NCBI GenBank assembly: GCA_015680685.1
Contig: MNCI01026504.1
Coordinates: 2,068 to 66,067 of the forward strand
Length of the DNA: 64,000 nucleotides
Reading direction: 5' to 3'
Source of the DNA: Gnetum montanum
Taxonomy: Eukaryota; Streptophyta; Gnetopsida; Gnetales; Gnetaceae
Under the pieces are notes generated by a model that saw only the letters and a program-made list of their open reading frames with translations, did not search any database and was not told the DNA's origin. A program made the translations under genes and the position numbers. Numbering within the stretch: the first letter of the stretch is position 1; each line of letters begins with the position of its first letter. Shown here in pieces: positions 1-11,852 of this stretch.

Positions 1-321
1 TTTGTTACAAGTAGGTATTATAAGGACCACGTAGACTAGGCAATTGAACAAAATAGGAACTCTCAACAACTCACAGTACTTGGCAAAGTTGGCTGAATCT
101 CTTTAAGATAAGTCATTTGTAGTTTACACACAATGCAATCATTTCATATTTCATAACTGCACATCGCAAAATCACACACACATACTCACATTAACTATTG
201 AGTCTATTTGGAGGTATCTGGGCCTTGGTGTTGCCAGAGACTAGCAAGCACCTAAATCCTATTTGAGGACACTCGTTGTTGGTCGCATCCCAAACGGTCG
301 CCAACACTAGTTCAGAATTTT
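1..321 (+). other. TE-1 leader upstream of gag, no gene seen
   Basis: Non-coding stretch before the first gag-like frame. No LTR end and no primer-binding site are recognisable, so the 5' LTR lies before base 1. The phrase ttttgtgatgtttca at 317-331 resembles the LTR edge of the minus-strand elements, but it has no partner here and I do not interpret it. Confidence 0.4.
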
Positions 322-2440
322 GTGATGTTTCATCAGCTTCTCATGGCAAGGAATCAAACCTTACAGTCACCTCCGATAGGTCCTCAAAGAAGAGATGAAG
401 AAGACAACTTTGTGGCCCAATCTGAGCATGGGGATTCATATCACACTGTTGGTCCTCATGCCCATACAAACCCATCATTTCAACCTTTACTAGAAGAAAC
501 CATACTTCCTCCTTTATCCGCAAACACTTGAGCATTGGTTTCTCTATAGGAAGTACCCACTTCCATTCCCACCTTCTCCATGCCCAACATTCAATTTGAT
601 ACGCCGATCTCTATCATACCTCCAGTCACCACATTACCCTATCCTTTGCAAATATAGTCCTAAAAACCCCCTCCTCAAACTAATGCAGGATCAATCTTTT
701 GACCTCAATTAATTTGGATTCCATTAGTTATACCAGCTTCCACATCCACCCACTACATACCACAAGTACAAACCCATGGAGCAGCTCAACACGTTCAGGG
801 TGTCACCTCACAACCTGTGGCTAGGTAGTGGGTTTCACCAGCTGTTTGGCAACACCAACCTACTCACTACAATGTACCACATCCTACAATCTCATCTCTG
901 AATGTTGCTCCATCACAACAACTAACAATCCAATAGTCTCCTTTTCCATAGACAATGCAACAATCAAACTACTACCAATCGTAATCTACTTAACTAGCTG
1001 GTCCACCTACCACCCAAGAGTGGGCAAACACAAAGAAAATGACGCACTCATTAACTGAGGAGGTAAAGCACCTTAAAGCTACAAACACTAAGGAAGTCAA
1101 GGTACTAGACTTCTACCAAGATGTCCCAATCAATCCTTTTGTTCCACCGTTAACCTTACCATCGAGAATCTCATTACCTCAACTAACTAAATATAATGGA
1201 GAGGGAGATCCAAATGCCCATTTGGTAATATTTCGACTAGAATGTCTATTGCTTTAGGCCTGGCCTCATGTAATTCTATGTGTATTTGCTATGTCCTTGA
1301 TAGGAAAATCCTTAGACTGGTACTGAGCTTTACCCTGTAACTCCATATCCTATCTAGAGGATTTTTTACATCAGTTCGTTATCCATTTCAAATATAATTT
1401 AAAGCCTAAAGCCACACTAGATAGTCTGATTTAGATTATACAAGCACCATTAGAGCCAGTACAAAAATTTATCCAAAGGTGGAGTGCAGCCCTAAATGAA
1501 CTTCATGAGCCCATCCCTAAAACATACTTTCTTACCATCCTTAAGGTTACAATGAATGACTTTATTAAATCAAAACTTTATTATTTGAGTTCCCGTACTT
1601 TGAGTCAAGCATTCGCACAAATTAAGAACATAGAAGAGGTGGCACAAGCAAGTAACAACCTAGCTTATTTAGCTTTTAGGAGCCAACATATGATGAAGGA
1701 TAAGTATAAATCCAAAACAATAGTAGCAATGGTAGCAAAGATAGTCCAACCAAACAATTCATGATAGAAAGGAAAACAACCCACTGCTCCAACTAGCCAT
1801 GAAAGAACCACATCTATGCCTACTCCCAAATCTTCCTTAAATAAAATCATAAACATGGGTCACACTCATACATTTGAACAAAAAGATCCTACCCAATACA
1901 CACCCTTTCCTATGAAGCCTTCACAATTGTTAGATCAACTTCTAAGGGCCAGGTTAATCAAACACAAACAAATGTCCCCTGTGGCATCCCAAAAACATGA
2001 TTGATTTTGTGAGTTGGCTAAAAACCCAACTTTAGCAATAGCCGATGAGCCCCCCATTCCAAGAGGCTTTAGGTTGGACAGGTTTTGCGAATATCACCAA
2101 TGGTGTGGGCACAAAACTGACAACTAATTCACCTTAAAATAAGATATACAACGCATGATTAATAGGGGTGAAATAGTATTTGATGAGGCAAACCCAGNAA
2201 TTCACCTTAAAATAAGATATACAATGCATGATTAATAGGGGTGAAATAGTATTTGATGACGCAAACCCAGTAAAGTCCCAAAACCAACCCATGGGGGTCT
2301 ACAAGGATCCTCTCAATACTAAGGACACACCATATGTGATCAACACTATCCATGTGGACAATGGACAAGACATCCCTCGAAAACCTTTTGTAATTTACAG
2401 GCCTTCTGAAACTACATCTACCTCAACACCTCCCTAAACC
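322..2440 (+). pseudogene. TE-1 gag, decayed
   Basis: Structural capsid-like protein of the element, which would package its RNA. The N-terminal part (322-1030) is Gln/Pro-rich and poorly kept. The capsid core (about 1039-1800) shows the family phrases TKYNGEGDPNAHL, EPVQKFIQRWSAALNELHEP and NDFIKSKLYYL, seen in all five elements. A zinc-knuckle-like segment (FCEYHQWCGHKTDN) lies at about 2075-2130, followed by a P-F-V-I repeat spacer. Stops sit where the relatives have Gln or Trp, for example at 1255-1257 (LLLQAWP in TE-2). A 72-bp duplication around a single N at 2198 interrupts it. Confidence 0.85.
2126..2270. repeat. 72-bp direct duplication flanking a single N
   Basis: Bases 2126-2197 and 2199-2270 are the same 72 bp with about two differences, separated by one N at 2198. 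The related elements have this gag segment once. This looks like an unmerged contig overlap in the assembly rather than a biological repeat. Confidence 0.85.
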
Positions 2441-2599
2441 CCTTTTGTCATATGCAAATTCCCTACACCATTCCCATACCTCCTTCTGTCGCAGCAGCAA
2501 CCATGTCATCAGAAACCCAACCCACTCCCTTTGTGATTCGAATGCCAAAACACCCTAACATGCAACCCCCTACAATTCCCCTATGACCCTTTTAAGAGC

Positions 2600-3815
2600 A
2601 CCTTGCTAACAGGTTGACAAGAGAGTGCCTAGAAAAAGAACATCATGAGCACGAATTGGGACCACCGAAGCCCATACCGCTAAATGTTGTTCCTATGGTT
2701 CCATCCACTAGTGAGCCTAGCACAAGTCATCGAGACAAGGATACCAGCACTCTCATTGTCCCAAACTCAACATCCCCAATTACTAACACAAGAATCCCTC
2801 CACAAGAGATACAAATGCTAGGTCAAATGGACCAAGTCTCCATAGACAAGAGTATCCCAAGTGGTAAGGATCCATCAAGTGCATTGACCAAAGTCACATA
2901 GGCTTTGAAACAAAAGAAAACCTCCTTAAGCTTATACAATCTAGTAATGACTTCATTGGTACATCAGGAAGCTTTCGTGCATATGTTGACTTAGATTCCT
3001 GTTAGTAAGGACCTTCTCGTAGATGAGCTGTCCATTTATGCAGTACTATCTCCACAACCTCAAGAATTGAGGCTCACATCCCTAGAATTTTGTGCCAATT
3101 ATATTAAGCGAGATGAGAAAACTGGAGAGGTCACTACAGCCCCTATGTTCATAACAATACAAGTCAACCACTTCAAGATATGTAGGGTGCATGTCGATGA
3201 TGGTGCAACAACAAATGTAATATCTTTCCTGTTATTGAAAAACTAGGTCTTACAGAGCAAATAAAGCCCACAACAACTTCCTTTTTAAAATCCTTTAGCG
3301 GTTCCCATGTCGTGGTAAACGACATGGTTACCTTGGATTTCGTAGTAGGGAATCAGTTCCCCACATTGGCTGAGTTCATAGTGGTTGATGAAATGCTAGG
3401 GTTCAATATGATTCTAGGACAACCTTGGTTAGCTCAACTTAGAGCCGTATCCTCACCAATCCATCAAGAAATCCACCTAACTTATCAAGGTGATGAAATC
3501 ATCATACATGGGGACATGACATCATCACTCACTTTCTCACACTCGGTAATGGATCAAGGGTTAGAGGTTGAGTTCCCTAAGCCTAAACAAGAAACCATGA
3601 GCACACTTCAAGACACGAATCAATCGTTAACCCATGATCCTAATAGAACTGAGGAAGCATTGGACGTCACAAACATAGGAGCCATTCCTGCTAACGTCTC
3701 TTGATCGGAGCTACCTTTTGACATCTCCAGTGAAGGGAAAGGGGAGTATAAGATTGTACCTACATGCCCCACCCCTCATGTCAAACTACAAAGAATAAAA
3801 AAAACAACTCAATAA
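2600..3815 (+). pseudogene. TE-1 protease region, frameshifted
   Basis: Aspartic protease that would cut the Gag-Pol polyprotein. A conserved spacer comes first, then the active-site segment at about 3185-3225, reading CRVHVDDGATTNVI, then a frameshift at about 3225. The downstream part (3312-3704) has the flap and the conserved NMILGQPWLAQLRAVSSPIHQEIHL block. As in the other elements the catalytic loop is Asp-Asp-Gly-Ala rather than the usual Asp-Thr/Ser-Gly-Ala. The homology ends near 3815. Confidence 0.85.
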
Positions 3816-4591
3816 CTAGGGCAAACTATCAAGCATCTGGATTGATGTTAAACTACCAACCGTCTGGTATGACATTAAAATGCCAGCAAGCATCTGCAAT
3901 GACATTAAACTAGCCATGGTCATAAATGGCCGGTTCCTTTTAAGTTTCCTAAAACTGTTATCGCTTTCAGCCCACTATGGCCTAAAACTAGTAATCCCTC
4001 TTTCTTTTATTAAACACAGATGCAACGTTCCACCATGACTCTAAACTGATGTGCACTACCTGAAATGGCCTTAAACTAGAGCTCAGTATGTTGCAAGTTT
4101 ACAAACTCTCATTACGTTATGTCAAATTTTCATTTACATGTCACAAGTTGCAATTTCAATTCATGCATTCTTGTTACTTTTCTTTTTACAAATATTTGGC
4201 TCATGTTTTGTTCTAGATTTTGGAATCTTATTTTACATTCAGTTACATGCATATGTTTACAATATACAACAGAAAAAAATATATGAAAATATATAATGGT
4301 GCACATGAAAATTCATAAGACTATAAATCCCATAAATTTATTGGTCGCACGAAATGTAGAAATTAACAATACTCCATACACTCATCCATAATACAAAATG
4401 ACATGAATATTACCGACCCGGTATGGCCTAAAACTACCATATGGTATAGGTATGACACTAAACTACCACTACATTCTGCAATTTCATCAGTACATAGATT
4501 AATTACCCAATGCTCATTTACATTTAACAACTCCTTCATCAAGTAAATGTCACTCACTTCACTCCTGGTTTAAATTGGTAGGAGCGAGCAC
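3816..4591. other. PR-RT spacer of TE-1 with M2 units; antisense module absent
   Basis: No gene is visible. Degenerate M2 units (core ATGACATTAAACTA, the reverse of TAGTTTAATGTCAT) lie at about 3830-3945, 4025-4080 and 4420-4470, with AT-rich sequence between. In TE-2, TE-3 and TE-5 the matching interval is 5-6 kb and holds an eight-exon gene on the opposite strand. Either TE-1 lost it, for example by recombination between the flanking M2 arrays, or its lineage never had it. Confidence 0.7.
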
Positions 4592-6250
4592 ATGGCCACC
4601 AAGAATATCTTTTCAACATTGTCTCTCAGTGGACCACATGGGAAAGTAAAAAGGACAATCAATCTAGAATCCTTGGATCTAGACTCATCTGCTTATACTA
4701 ATTTAATAGCCTCCACTCAAGAAGCATTGGATTGCTCTAAAAATGTGGGTAAGAATTTAGATCTAGAGGTTGATAATATCACTGAAGATCCTCTTGTTGA
4801 ATTCCCCATTACTACATCCAATGATGAAACTAGAACATTGAAATTAAGTGCCCTACTGGACTCACAACGTGTCAGTGACATCACTCGAGTACTGAAAGAC
4901 AATATAAAAACATTTTCATGGTCATATACCAACATGCCAGGGTTGAACCCTTGAATCATCCAACATAACATTATTCTTGATGCAAAAGTCAAACTAGTGA
5001 AGCAAAAGGTACAAAAGGTTAGACCTGAAGTGGCGTTAACAGTCTGTGATGAAATCACAAAGCTCTACCAAGCTGGTTTCATCCAAGATGTTGACTATTC
5101 TAACTAGGTATCAAACATTGTCATAGTCCCTAATAAGAATGGTAATATATGCATATGCATTGACTTCCATGATCTTAACACAACCACTATAAAAGATGAC
5201 TTCCCGCTACCTAGTATCGATCAACTTGTTGACACAACTACTGGGCAGGCACTGTTATCCTTTATGGATGGATTTTCAAGATATAATCAAATAAGAATCA
5301 ACCCAAAACATCAACTCAGGACAACCTTTATGACACCTTAGGGCATATTCTGTTATACGATGATGTCATTTGGTCTTAAAAATGCAAGCACTACATATCA
5401 AATACCAATGACATATATATTTAGTGATTACATGCTCAATTTTCTCAATGATTACGTTGATGACATCGTGGTTAAATCTAAAACAACTGAACAACATGCA
5501 AAATATCTAGACTTAGTGCTTAAATATTGTCTCAAACATGACCTCAAACTCAATCCAAAGAAGTGTGTCTTTGATGTCAAAAAGGGAAAAATGCTTGGCT
5601 TTGTAGTCTCTGAAATAGGGATACAAGTAGACCCTGATAAGGTTAAGGCAATAATTAACATGCAACCACCAAAAAACCTTACCGAACTACATGGTCTACA
5701 AGGTAGGATACAATTCATTAGATGCTTAGCGCAAAGCTGACGGATAAGTTGAGACCCATGCAACACCTACTAAAAAAGAATGTGCATTTCCAATTGACTC
5801 AATAGTGCCAGGAAGCATTCAAGAACATAAAGCAAGGGCTGGTTTAACTATCAATAGTTTATCCCCCATAGAGCAATAAACACTTCTACATCTACCTTGC
5901 AACCTCTGATTCTTCCATTGCATCGATTCTTTGCCAAAAACCTAAAGATGGAATCGAGATCCTTGTCTATTACTTAAGCCATGCTCTAATCACCCATGAA
6001 CAATGATACAATGACGTGGAGAGATCATGCCTTGCCCTCATCTTCTCCTTGAAGAAATGGTGGCATTATCTCTTTCATAATCAAGTCTACATCATTTGAA
6101 AGAATAATGTGCTCCATGCCATCACTAACAACATCTACGAGTCAAGTAGGAAAGCTAGATGGAAAGCAATGATCGCGGAGTTTGACCTACACTATGTTGC
6201 TCAATCCTCCACAAAAGGTCAAGAAATAGTCGTACAATTGACCATCTCAC
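4592..6250 (+). pseudogene. TE-1 reverse transcriptase and RNase H, decayed
   Basis: Copies the element RNA into DNA and removes the RNA strand. An N-terminal linker (4592-5000) is followed by RT blocks: IDFHDLNTTTIKDDFPLPSI (about 5155-5220), SFMDGFSRYNQIRI (about 5260-5300), FGLKNASTTYQ (about 5370-5400) and the catalytic NDYVDDIVVKSK (about 5445-5480), which keeps the YVDD aspartates. The RNase H-type domain follows at about 5735-6240 (FYIYLATSDSSIASILCQK). Stops at about 4954, 5106, 5339 and 5803 replace Trp or Gln codons of TE-5, and a small deletion disrupts the frame near 5735. Confidence 0.88.
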
Positions 6251-6289
6251 CAACACATGATCAAGCAATGATTAACCCTGAATTCCCCG

Positions 6290-6720
6290 ATGAGAATGTT
6301 AATAGTATAGACATCGTACCTGATAAATACGAGGCAATCCTTTATTTCGATGGAGCTTCAACTTCCCAAGGAGGAAGTGTTGTGGCCATTTTAACATACC
6401 CCTTTGGAGAAATCTGACCCTTTGCCTACCGATTAACCTTTTCTTATACCAATAACGTGGCAAAATATGAAGGTCTTCTTAGAGGTCTTCTGGCAGCATT
6501 AACTTTGGGAATAGCACATCTTGTAGTTCAAGGCGATTCACAGCTAGTCATTAATCAAGTCATGGAGGTTTATGCATGTAAAGCTCTCCATTTGCAATCA
6601 TATTGTGATTTTACCAAACATCTACTGAAGTAATTAGTAGATGTGAATCTACAGCATGTCCCTAGAAGTGAAAACACCATTGCCAATGCACTTGCTACAC
6701 TAGCCCTAAACATGACACCT
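6290..6720 (+). pseudogene. TE-1 archaeal-type RNase H (aRNH)
   Basis: Second, archaeal-type RNase H, which in plant gypsy elements marks the Tat/Ogre lineage. Catalytic-site phrases in order are YFDGASTSQGG (Asp, about 6348), AKYEGLLRGL (Glu, about 6463), VQGDSQLVINQV (Asp, about 6535) and NTIANALATLAL, where the usual final Asp is replaced by Asn. A stop at about 6418 lies where TE-5 encodes Lys. Confidence 0.85.
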
Positions 6721-6929
6721 AAAATGTTCCATGCATTGCCTAGTTCTATAACTAATTATGCCAAACCTATAACTGACGCTCTCGATGAAATTCCCATAGC
6801 ATCCGTTAGCATAGCATAGATAATAGAATGGTACGATGACATAAAAGAGTACCTTCTATAAGGCGAACCTCCACAACATTTGACAAACGCTTAAAAGGAC
6901 GTAGTGCAAAAATGCTCTCGGCAATATGC

Positions 6930-8050
6930 ATTAATAGGAGATACATTGTGTCAAAAATCCTATGAAGGAATTCTGTTGATATGTGTTAGTAGCATCAATG
7001 GTTAAATGATTGTAGAACAAGTCCATGAAGGACTTTTTGGATGGCACATAGCACCCAAAGCAATGGCAACAAAGATTAGGCGCTTGGGCTACTACTGGCC
7101 ACACATGGAGTACAATTGCTTCTCTAAGGTCAAGACATGTAACATTTGCCAAAGGCATGGTAACCTAATACATGTGCCATCTAACAAATTGCACATAACA
7201 CAAATTACATGGCCATTCCAAAGATGGGGATTAGACATCATTGGATCGATAATGCCACTATCTTTCGCAGGGCATAGCTTCATTATTACTACAACTGAAT
7301 ACTTCACAAAATGGGTGGATGCTATTCCCCTTAGGAAGACCACTTCTAAGCATGTTTGCACTTTTATACTAGAAAACCTCGTGACCCGTTTTGGTATTCT
7401 GATGACCATCATTACCAACAATGGGCCACAGTTCAGCAGTGCAAATACTAAAAGCTTCTGTGAAAGCCTAGGTATTAAACATGCATTCTCATCACCTTGC
7501 TACCCACAAAGTAATGGTCAAGTGGAGGCTACAAACAAAAATTTCATCATGGTGCTCAAAAAGATGCTAAATCAGAGTAAGAGGCGATGGCATGAACAAT
7601 TAGTCTACGCATTGTGGGCATACAGAATGACACATCAAACACCTACGGGTAAAACTCCATATAGTCTTGTATATGGATCTGAAGCTATTTTACCTTTGCA
7701 GTTACAGGTTCCCTCATTGCAAATAGCTCACTCAAGCCTCTTTGATGAAATCCAAAGTAATGAATTGCACATTTCTGACCTTGACTCTGTGGAAGAAGAA
7801 TGTGTGCGAATGCTTGATCAGATCAAGTGGTACCGGAAACAACAATGGCAACGATACCAACACAATCTACATAAGCATCCAATTAAGGAAGGAGACCTAG
7901 TCCTTAAGGCCATCCATGAACACCTAGATAAATTCTCAACTAACTAGGAAGGACCTTAGTCACCAAGGCATACAATAATGGAGAATTCAAACTTGCTAAC
8001 ATAGATGGGAATGAGTTTGCTAATCCCACAAATCACCTGTACTTGAAATA
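6930..8050 (+). pseudogene. TE-1 integrase, nearly full length
   Basis: Would insert the DNA copy into the genome. From 7006 to 7947 the frame is open for 313 residues. It holds an N-terminal zinc domain (HEGLFGWH and CNICQRH), first catalytic Asp (GLDIIG, about 7230), second motif ITNNGPQF where the catalytic Asp is Asn (about 7420), and third motif SNGQVEATNK with Glu (about 7515). The C-terminal part matches TE-5 (HKHPIKEGDLVLKAI). A TAG at 7945 replaces the Trp of the TE-5 phrase NWEGP. The homology continues in a shifted frame to the family end at about 8050. Confidence 0.9.
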
Positions 8051-8084
8051 GTACTATGTCTGATGAACTTGAGGTACATAACAA

Positions 8085-8405
8085 TCCTAGCATCATGACC
8101 TAGAACTGATACCATAGAATGGTCCTGGGGCTATGACTTGAAACTAGCACCATAGAGTGTCATGGCATCATGATAGTAAATTAACACCATAGAGCTCTGC
8201 CCGATATGACACTAAACTACCACATTTGTCCTCCATGACGTAAAATTAGCATGTAGAGTCCACTAAGACTATAAATTGGTTTTCCTCTTCACAATCTGCT
8301 ATGACTATAAACTACCACTGCACCATCTGCTACGATGCTAAACTAACATTGTCTAAAGGATTATGACATGAACCTAACCTACCATAGTCCACTAAGACTA
8401 TAAAC
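8085..8405. repeat. M2 array after TE-1 integrase
   Basis: About nine imperfect units with a (A/C)TATGAC-TATAAACTA core. Read on the minus strand this is TAGTTTATAGTCAT, the core found after INT in TE-2, TE-4 and TE-5. Spacing is irregular (about 30-45 bp). Confidence 0.75.
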
Positions 8406-9514
8406 TAGTGACATCATTGACAACTAGGCAATACTTGAAAAGATATGTTGCTGCAATTGGCTATACGTGTTCCACAAAGACTTGCTGCATAATTTGTCTC
8501 ATGGATCCTGATGAAGCTGATGTTGTTCATGATTCTATCTGCTTTGAAATTGCACACAGTGGCTCCATATCCTTGGTTGTATTCAAGTTTAAAGTACTTA
8601 GTTAACCGAATCATTTGTGGTTTTCTTGTCTTCTTGAAGTTGTGTTTGCAGGATGACACGCCTAAGGCGTTCACGCACAGATGCACTTCATCATGATGAC
8701 AAGGTATCACATTCTTCTTGATGCATGCAACTGGGTTAATCAATCTATTCATAAGTACATTCCTTACTCCTAATACATTCCCTATTCCCCATCATGTTCC
8801 CCTTATCCTATTCAATTACACCCCCTTGATACATTCTACTCATCCCAAAGCTCTTGATACACTGTTGCACACTGTGTTTCTCTAACAGTTGCAACGCAAA
8901 ACACAGTACATGATACATGATACAAATGCAAGCACATGAGCACAATTATAGCACTAAAAGCAAGCTCTTTCAAAAAGAACAAAAAAAATCAAAAAAGAAA
9001 GAAAACAAACAAAAAAAAGAGAACAAAAAGATCAAAGAGCAAAATACATGGAAAAGGTCTTCATGACCCCGTTGACATCATAGACCAAAGATCATTGGCT
9101 CTTCTCATACAAGCCCCATGCAGGAAGGTAATTGTCTTGGAAAAATAGTTACACTTATGTCTCAAATGATCATTTTGCACATCATCGTGTGGCTTTGGCT
9201 ATTTACAACGGGCTCCTGTAAACACTCTACAAGAGTCTCATTTCTCTAAAGAATGCACCTCCTATGTCTTGGTTCTGAGTTTGCTAAACACTGGCTACTG
9301 ACAAGGACTAAAAATATGGTTTGTTCACATGAGAGCATTCCTCTCCCAAAATTCCAACAATAATTATAACCCTTGATCAACTCTTGATTCCCCCCAGTTA
9401 CAACCAATCCCTTTGCATCTTGAACTACATTTCCCCAATCCCATGTACTTTTGAACAAGATGCGATGATGTCCAGCTAGGGGCCAACAAACAATTCTTGG
9501 TACTTGGTTGGTCA
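8406..9514 (+). other. TE-1 3' untranslated region
   Basis: No gene is seen. An A/G-only-rich tract lies at about 8955-9045. Comparable homopurine or homopyrimidine tracts lie roughly 0.4-0.6 kb before the polypurine tract in TE-2 (about 12330), TE-4 (about 46790) and TE-5 (about 52090). Confidence 0.5.
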
Positions 9515-9594
9515 TGGTGTTTTGTACTTCTTTGTGGATGCCTCTCAGGTGGATTCCTCTAGATGCCAACAAAGAGGGGCCAAATGAAACACCA
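9515..9594 (+). promoter_or_regulatory. Inverted repeat spanning polypurine tract and LTR start of TE-1; PPT at 9571-9584
   Basis: The polypurine tract AAAGAGGGGCCAAA directly precedes LTR start TGAAACACCA at 9585. It would prime plus-strand DNA synthesis. The left arm TGGTGTTTTGTACTTCTTTG pairs imperfectly with the right arm, which contains both the PPT and the first ten LTR bases. The same hairpin occurs in TE-2, TE-4 and TE-5. Confidence 0.8.
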
Positions 9595-10597
9595 TTAGTT
9601 TTGGCCTAACACTATGAAACAAGAAAAACTCAAAGCCTTTTGAGCTTTTGGGAGGCAAAAATTTGACTAAGGCATGGAGCTCATGCTAGGCTTGTCAACC
9701 TAGGCTTGCTCACGCTAGGCTTGCTCATGCTGGGCTTGTCAAGCTAGGCTTTCCCTCAGCATGAGCAACCCCAACAACTTCAAGATTAAGTCAACGATGG
9801 TCCAATCTGAGGATGCAAGTCATCTTCATAGGGCCACTATTGTCCACTTCAAGTTTCAACATTCAGGAGTTTGGATTTTGGGCTAGATTGCACAAATTTT
9901 CTTGGTCACATTCAAGTCACGTTTAGCTCATGCTAGCAGTGTGAGTCCAGCATAAGTAGTGATCATGCCCAGTGTGAACAAACTCCAAGAACCTTAAAAT
10001 CGAGTCAAAATGGTCTGACTTCGAAGGTGCAAGTCATCCTCAAGGTCCATTTATGACTACTTCAAGTCCTAGCCTCCAGAATTCTAGACTTCAAGTCCAA
10101 AATCACAAATATTTTATTACTCATGCTCAAGTCCCATGGTGGTCATGCTCAACTCATGCTGGCAACGTGAGCCCAGTGTGAGCTACCAAAAGTGGCTCAA
10201 ATTGAGGCACACCCAAGCTCAGTTTTCAACATGCAATTCACTCTCAGGGTCAACCACAGTTAGGCAATTGTTGCACTCAAAGAACGAGCTTCAAAGATCA
10301 AAAATTTGTGTGAAATGTATCATTTTCATCTTACTCATTCCCAGGTCATGCTCAGGTCACGTTGAGCTCACGTTGGTAGCGTGAGTCTAGCATGAGTACT
10401 AATCACACCTAGTCAAAAGCATGTCAAACACATGCTGAGGACATGCCAAGATAAAATAAACTCACACTGGAAGCTTTTGTGAAACAAAAATGCCTCAAAC
10501 AGCCACAATCCATGGATCAAGAAGTTCCAAGTGAACTAGAGTCAATTTCTCTTGTTGTACACTATCATTTTTATTGTAAATTTTCATCATTTATGAG
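9585..10597 (+). repeat. TE-1 3' LTR, first part
   Basis: Starts TGAAACACCATTAGTTTTGG after the PPT. It contains clustered copies of a CATGCTAGGCTTG / CATGCTGGGCTTG motif (about 9680-9770) and related AGCATGAG phrases up to 10440, in the place where TE-2 and TE-5 LTRs have GCGTATACGC clusters. It ends with the target duplication ATGAG (10593-10597) of TE-2. Confidence 0.85.
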
Positions 10598-11783
10598 TGT
10601 ACTTCCTGAAATCGTCGGTCTCCAGCTGGAAGGGAACAGAGACCGCGGGATCATAGGGCACGCATAGAAGACTCTATCTTCACCTGAGGGCGAGCTGGAA
10701 TGCACGAAGGTAGAGTACCTTGAGTGGTCCGCACGCGGATCAGACAAGGATTTACCCGAATGTATACCGAAGTGCTACATGCTGGGTTATGCGTAAATGG
10801 CGTAACGGGCGTAAACGAGAGCGTAAACAACGTAACAGATGTGAACGAGGCATAAATGTAAATGAGCGTAAAAAGAAACACATGCAAGAAATTAGCGTAA
10901 ACTGTAAACAATGGTATTACAGAGTCAAAATATAGTGCACCGGTTTAACGTAGTTATGATGGAACACAAGGCGGATGAAAAGCCCTGGTGAATGCAGGGA
11001 TGACTCGGCTGGTTCGCACGGTAGGCAGAGCGTAGAGAGTGTGTGCACAGTGCACAGGGCTTTCCAGCGTAAGAGGGTTTTAGCTCTGGTGCGTAGCGTA
11101 AATGTCTCTAGTATGCTCTGGGATGTTTGCCAACCGACCTAGATGAAGTGGAAAAGTGGGGTTTTTAGGCCGGTTGTTATGCTAGACTCGAGTTAGGAGA
11201 CACGTGGCGCATTGACCGGGTGCATACAATTTACAAATATACAACATATTACATCTACTGGGCGTATACGCTACATAAGGCCGGTGTACACGCTGGGTGT
11301 ATACGCCGGACGTGCGGGGCGTGTGTGAACTTGGGTAGAGATGCTATGGACATTGGGCGTACACGCTGAGCGTATACGCCGACAATGGCTGGGCGTATAC
11401 GCCAGGCGTGTACGCTGATGGTTGCCGACTTGCTTTAATTCTTGCTCTTTGGTGCTATCTTCATTCTTTCTTTGGAGATTCCATGTCGGGCGTAAACATT
11501 TGCCGTACCCACCAAGCGTACATGTGAGGCGTGTACGTCGGACATGTAAGTTGGATGTCTACGCTGGCCGTATACGCTGTGGGTGTCGGGCATAGACACT
11601 GGGTGTATACGCTGGGCCCATACGCTGGCCGTATACGCTGGTATTGCATACTTAGTAAAAACTAAGCGTTTTGATCCCCAAAGTTGCAATGTGTGACACC
11701 AAATGTAGTCATGATTATCCATGGGTCCCAGGGACCTGCTTCTTGTTGGAGAAGTACCAAGCTCAAAATTTTGTGGTGTTTCA
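10598..11783 (-). repeat. TE-2 3' LTR (1186 bp)
   Basis: On the + strand it runs from TGTACTTCCTGAAATCG to TTTTGTGGTGTTTCA, with TG...CA ends on both strands. It is homologous throughout to 24144-25447 and 50374-51555. The part at 10780-10920 is rich in GCGTAAAC half sites, and 11249-11650 holds the GCGTATACGC cluster. Confidence 0.93.
11249..11650. repeat. M1 palindrome cluster in TE-2 3' LTR
   Basis: Perfect and near-perfect copies of the 10-bp palindrome GCGTATACGC, often joined as CGCTGGGCGTATACGC, with variants such as GCGTACACGC and GCGTGTACGC. The spacing is irregular, so this is a motif cluster rather than a simple tandem repeat. Confidence 0.9.
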
Positions 11784-11852
11784 TTGGCCCCTCTTTGTTG
11801 ACGCTTGGAGGAATCGACCCGAGAAGTGTCGACAAAGAAGTGCAAAACACCA
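11774..11852 (-). promoter_or_regulatory. Hairpin across TE-2 LTR start and PPT (PPT 11784-11797)
   Basis: The LTR edge TGGTGTTTCA is followed by TTGGCCCCTCTTTG, which is the minus-strand polypurine tract. The segment GTCGACAAAGAAGTGCAAAACACCA about 40 bp further on is its imperfect inverted copy. The same arrangement is found at the matching site of TE-1, TE-4 and TE-5. Confidence 0.8.

Noticed and set aside
8936-9148. Lys-rich 70-codon frame
   Set aside because: Translation of an A-rich tract in the 3' UTR; no homologous frame in other elements.
11435-11845. 136-codon minus-strand frame in the TE-2 LTR
   Set aside because: Arises from the repeated motif (Tyr-Ala/Pro-rich translation). It spans the LTR/PPT boundary and is not kept in the other LTR copies as one frame.
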